A stretch of 20,454 bases of DNA, from the NCBI GenBank assembly GCA_000695325.1, contig AVPN01001607.1, positions 1 to 20,454 of the forward strand, given 5' to 3'. This DNA is from Pleurobrachia bachei (lineage: Eukaryota; Ctenophora; Tentaculata; Cydippida; Pleurobrachiidae). The translations under genes were made by a program, and so were the position numbers. Below, one piece after another: positions 20,337-20,454 of the stretch. The notes beneath the pieces are model-generated. The model worked only from the letters and a program-made list of their open reading frames with translations. It was not told the DNA's origin and searched no databases. Each line of letters opens with the position of its first letter. Positions within the stretch are counted from its first letter, which is position 1.

Positions 20337-20454
20337 CAGAGAGAGAGACAGAGAGAGACAGAGAGGATATTATTAGCAATAAAAAAGTGATTAACTTACC
20401 GCTTTGACCATGAACGCCACCAGTGTCTCACTAACAGCCTGGCCCTTCACAGCG
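14191..20454 (-). CDS. CFAP206: Cilia and flagella associated protein 206, 5'-partial, with internal exon duplication
   Basis: CFAP206 is an axonemal protein linked to the base of radial spoke 2 in motile cilia. Exons (minus strand): 20454-20400 (cut by window edge), 20249-20115, 19983-19696, 19525-19362, 19261-19141, 18980-18858, 18685-18498, 18349-18183, 18090-17997, then a second copy of those eight (17695-15443), then single-copy exons 14975-14810, 14671-14519 and 14361-14191 (stop TGA). Diagnostic blocks include QAVSETLVAFMVKA, LTKDDVQKLIKTCV, VYFDMNYTNRSEFLEEH, LLRSGLGSPTDISVVREA, VTGIRLFNKECGKGGEGID, YEWNEWEMRRKAIKLANL and PSIFIAGLRG. Phases agree if one copy of the eight-exon block is used. 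Joining the last exon of the upstream copy (phase 2) to the first of the downstream copy (phase 0) gives TGA after about 11 codons. The N-terminal exon(s) lie beyond 20454. Confidence 0.92.
14976..15442 (-). other. CFAP206 intron spanning the left edge of the duplication
   Basis: 467-bp intron between exons 15536-15443 and 14975-14810. 14990-15110 is G-rich (gggggtt/ggtgg runs, pyrimidine-rich in the transcript). The duplication breakpoint falls at 15201. No gene is recognised. Confidence 0.6.
15443..17695 (-). other. CFAP206: CFAP206 eight-exon block, downstream copy
   Basis: Exons 17695-17561, 17429-17142, 16971-16808, 16707-16587, 16426-16304, 16131-15944, 15795-15629 and 15536-15443, each exactly 2,554 bp from its upstream twin and apparently identical in protein. 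Its last exon joins 14975-14810 in phase. Its first exon would accept phase 0 from the exon at 20400, skipping the other copy. One of the two blocks is redundant; which one is used cannot be told from sequence. Confidence 0.88.
15547..15619. repeat. AT-rich imperfect inverted repeat in CFAP206 intron
   Basis: ttgttaattgattagttaat pairs with taattaacaactaattaaca about 50 bp later, filling most of the intron between exons 15795-15629 and 15536-15443. It is repeated at +2,554 in the other unit. Confidence 0.7.
17700..17758. repeat. (GA)n microsatellite, about 28 repeats
   Basis: A pure GA run. Read on the minus strand it is (CT)n immediately before the CCCAG acceptor of the CFAP206 exon at 17695, so it doubles as the polypyrimidine tract. 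It is also the joint between the two duplication units. Confidence 0.95.
17755..20308. repeat. CFAP206 tandem duplication unit B (2,554 bp)
   Basis: Second copy; its start (gagacggaca) is fused directly to the (GA)n tract that ends unit A. The exact right end cannot be fixed because it lies in a second, longer (GA)n tract. Confidence 0.9.
17997..20249 (-). other. CFAP206: CFAP206 eight-exon block, upstream copy
   Basis: Exons 20249-20115, 19983-19696, 19525-19362, 19261-19141, 18980-18858, 18685-18498, 18349-18183 and 18090-17997. This copy is next to the preceding exon (20400) and joins it in phase 0 across an intron containing the longer (GA)n tract. Its last exon ends AG in phase 2, which fits exon 14975-14810 (phase 2) but not the intervening second copy. 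An intact protein can be made from this copy if the other is skipped. Confidence 0.88.
20254..20365. repeat. (GA)n microsatellite with GACAGA interruptions
   Basis: Longer equivalent of the tract at 17700, pure for about 70 bp and then interrupted by gacaga units. It is the polypyrimidine tract of the acceptor at 20249. Tract length may differ from the true genome because such runs assemble poorly. Confidence 0.95.

Noticed and set aside
17700-20365. Repeat array resembling CRISPR or a satellite
   Set aside because: It is two copies of a gene segment with simple GA microsatellites; there is no repeat-spacer pattern, and the DNA is eukaryotic with introns.

Overview
Eukaryotic nuclear DNA. 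Every recognisable gene lies on the minus strand and is cut into short exons (about 90-370 bp) by short introns (mostly 60-450 bp, GT..AG). The gene set (DNAAF5, CFAP206, a six-blade kelch protein and a DNAJC10/ERdj5-like thioredoxin-repeat protein) suggests a metazoan or close relative with motile cilia and a compact genome. An early-branching invertebrate such as a sponge would fit, but I cannot name the species. Exons were placed by translating the reverse complement, matching conserved family blocks recalled from memory, and requiring GT/AG borders and reading phases to agree. No database search was run.

Layout, in minus-strand order of transcription. 20454-14191: CFAP206, with its 5' end outside the window. 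Its eight central exons occur twice (20249-17997 and 17695-15443) as a 2,554-bp direct tandem duplication with (GA)n tracts at the junctions. 13975-12274: a complete five-exon kelch-propeller gene. 11797-11666: a second copy of DNAAF5 exon 1. 11556-10264: a headless second copy of kelch exons 2-5. These last two exist because a 2,010-bp unit (9580-11588 and 11589-13598) is tandemly duplicated. 9788-197: a complete 18-exon DNAAF5 gene (879 codons plus stop), the dynein-arm preassembly factor HEATR2.

DNAAF5 intron 4 is unusually long (8719-4418) and holds eleven exons of a DNAJC10-like gene on the same strand. The host exons on either side still join in phase. The nested gene keeps three thioredoxin active sites (CPPC, CGPC, CGPC). 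It shows no J domain, signal peptide or start codon and no C-terminal KDEL-type signal, and its last dozen or so codons lie in a roughly 91-bp sequence repeated in one of its own introns.

DNAAF5 and CFAP206 both act in motile cilia. Palindromes resembling the RFX X-box (GTTNCCATGGNAAC type) occur at the kelch start codon, upstream of DNAAF5, inside DNAAF5 exon 3 and near the DNAAF5 3' end, so the interval may be a small ciliary gene cluster. Both tandem duplications are nearly identical between units and break reading frames at their junctions, so recent structural variation and haplotype-assembly artefact both remain possible.
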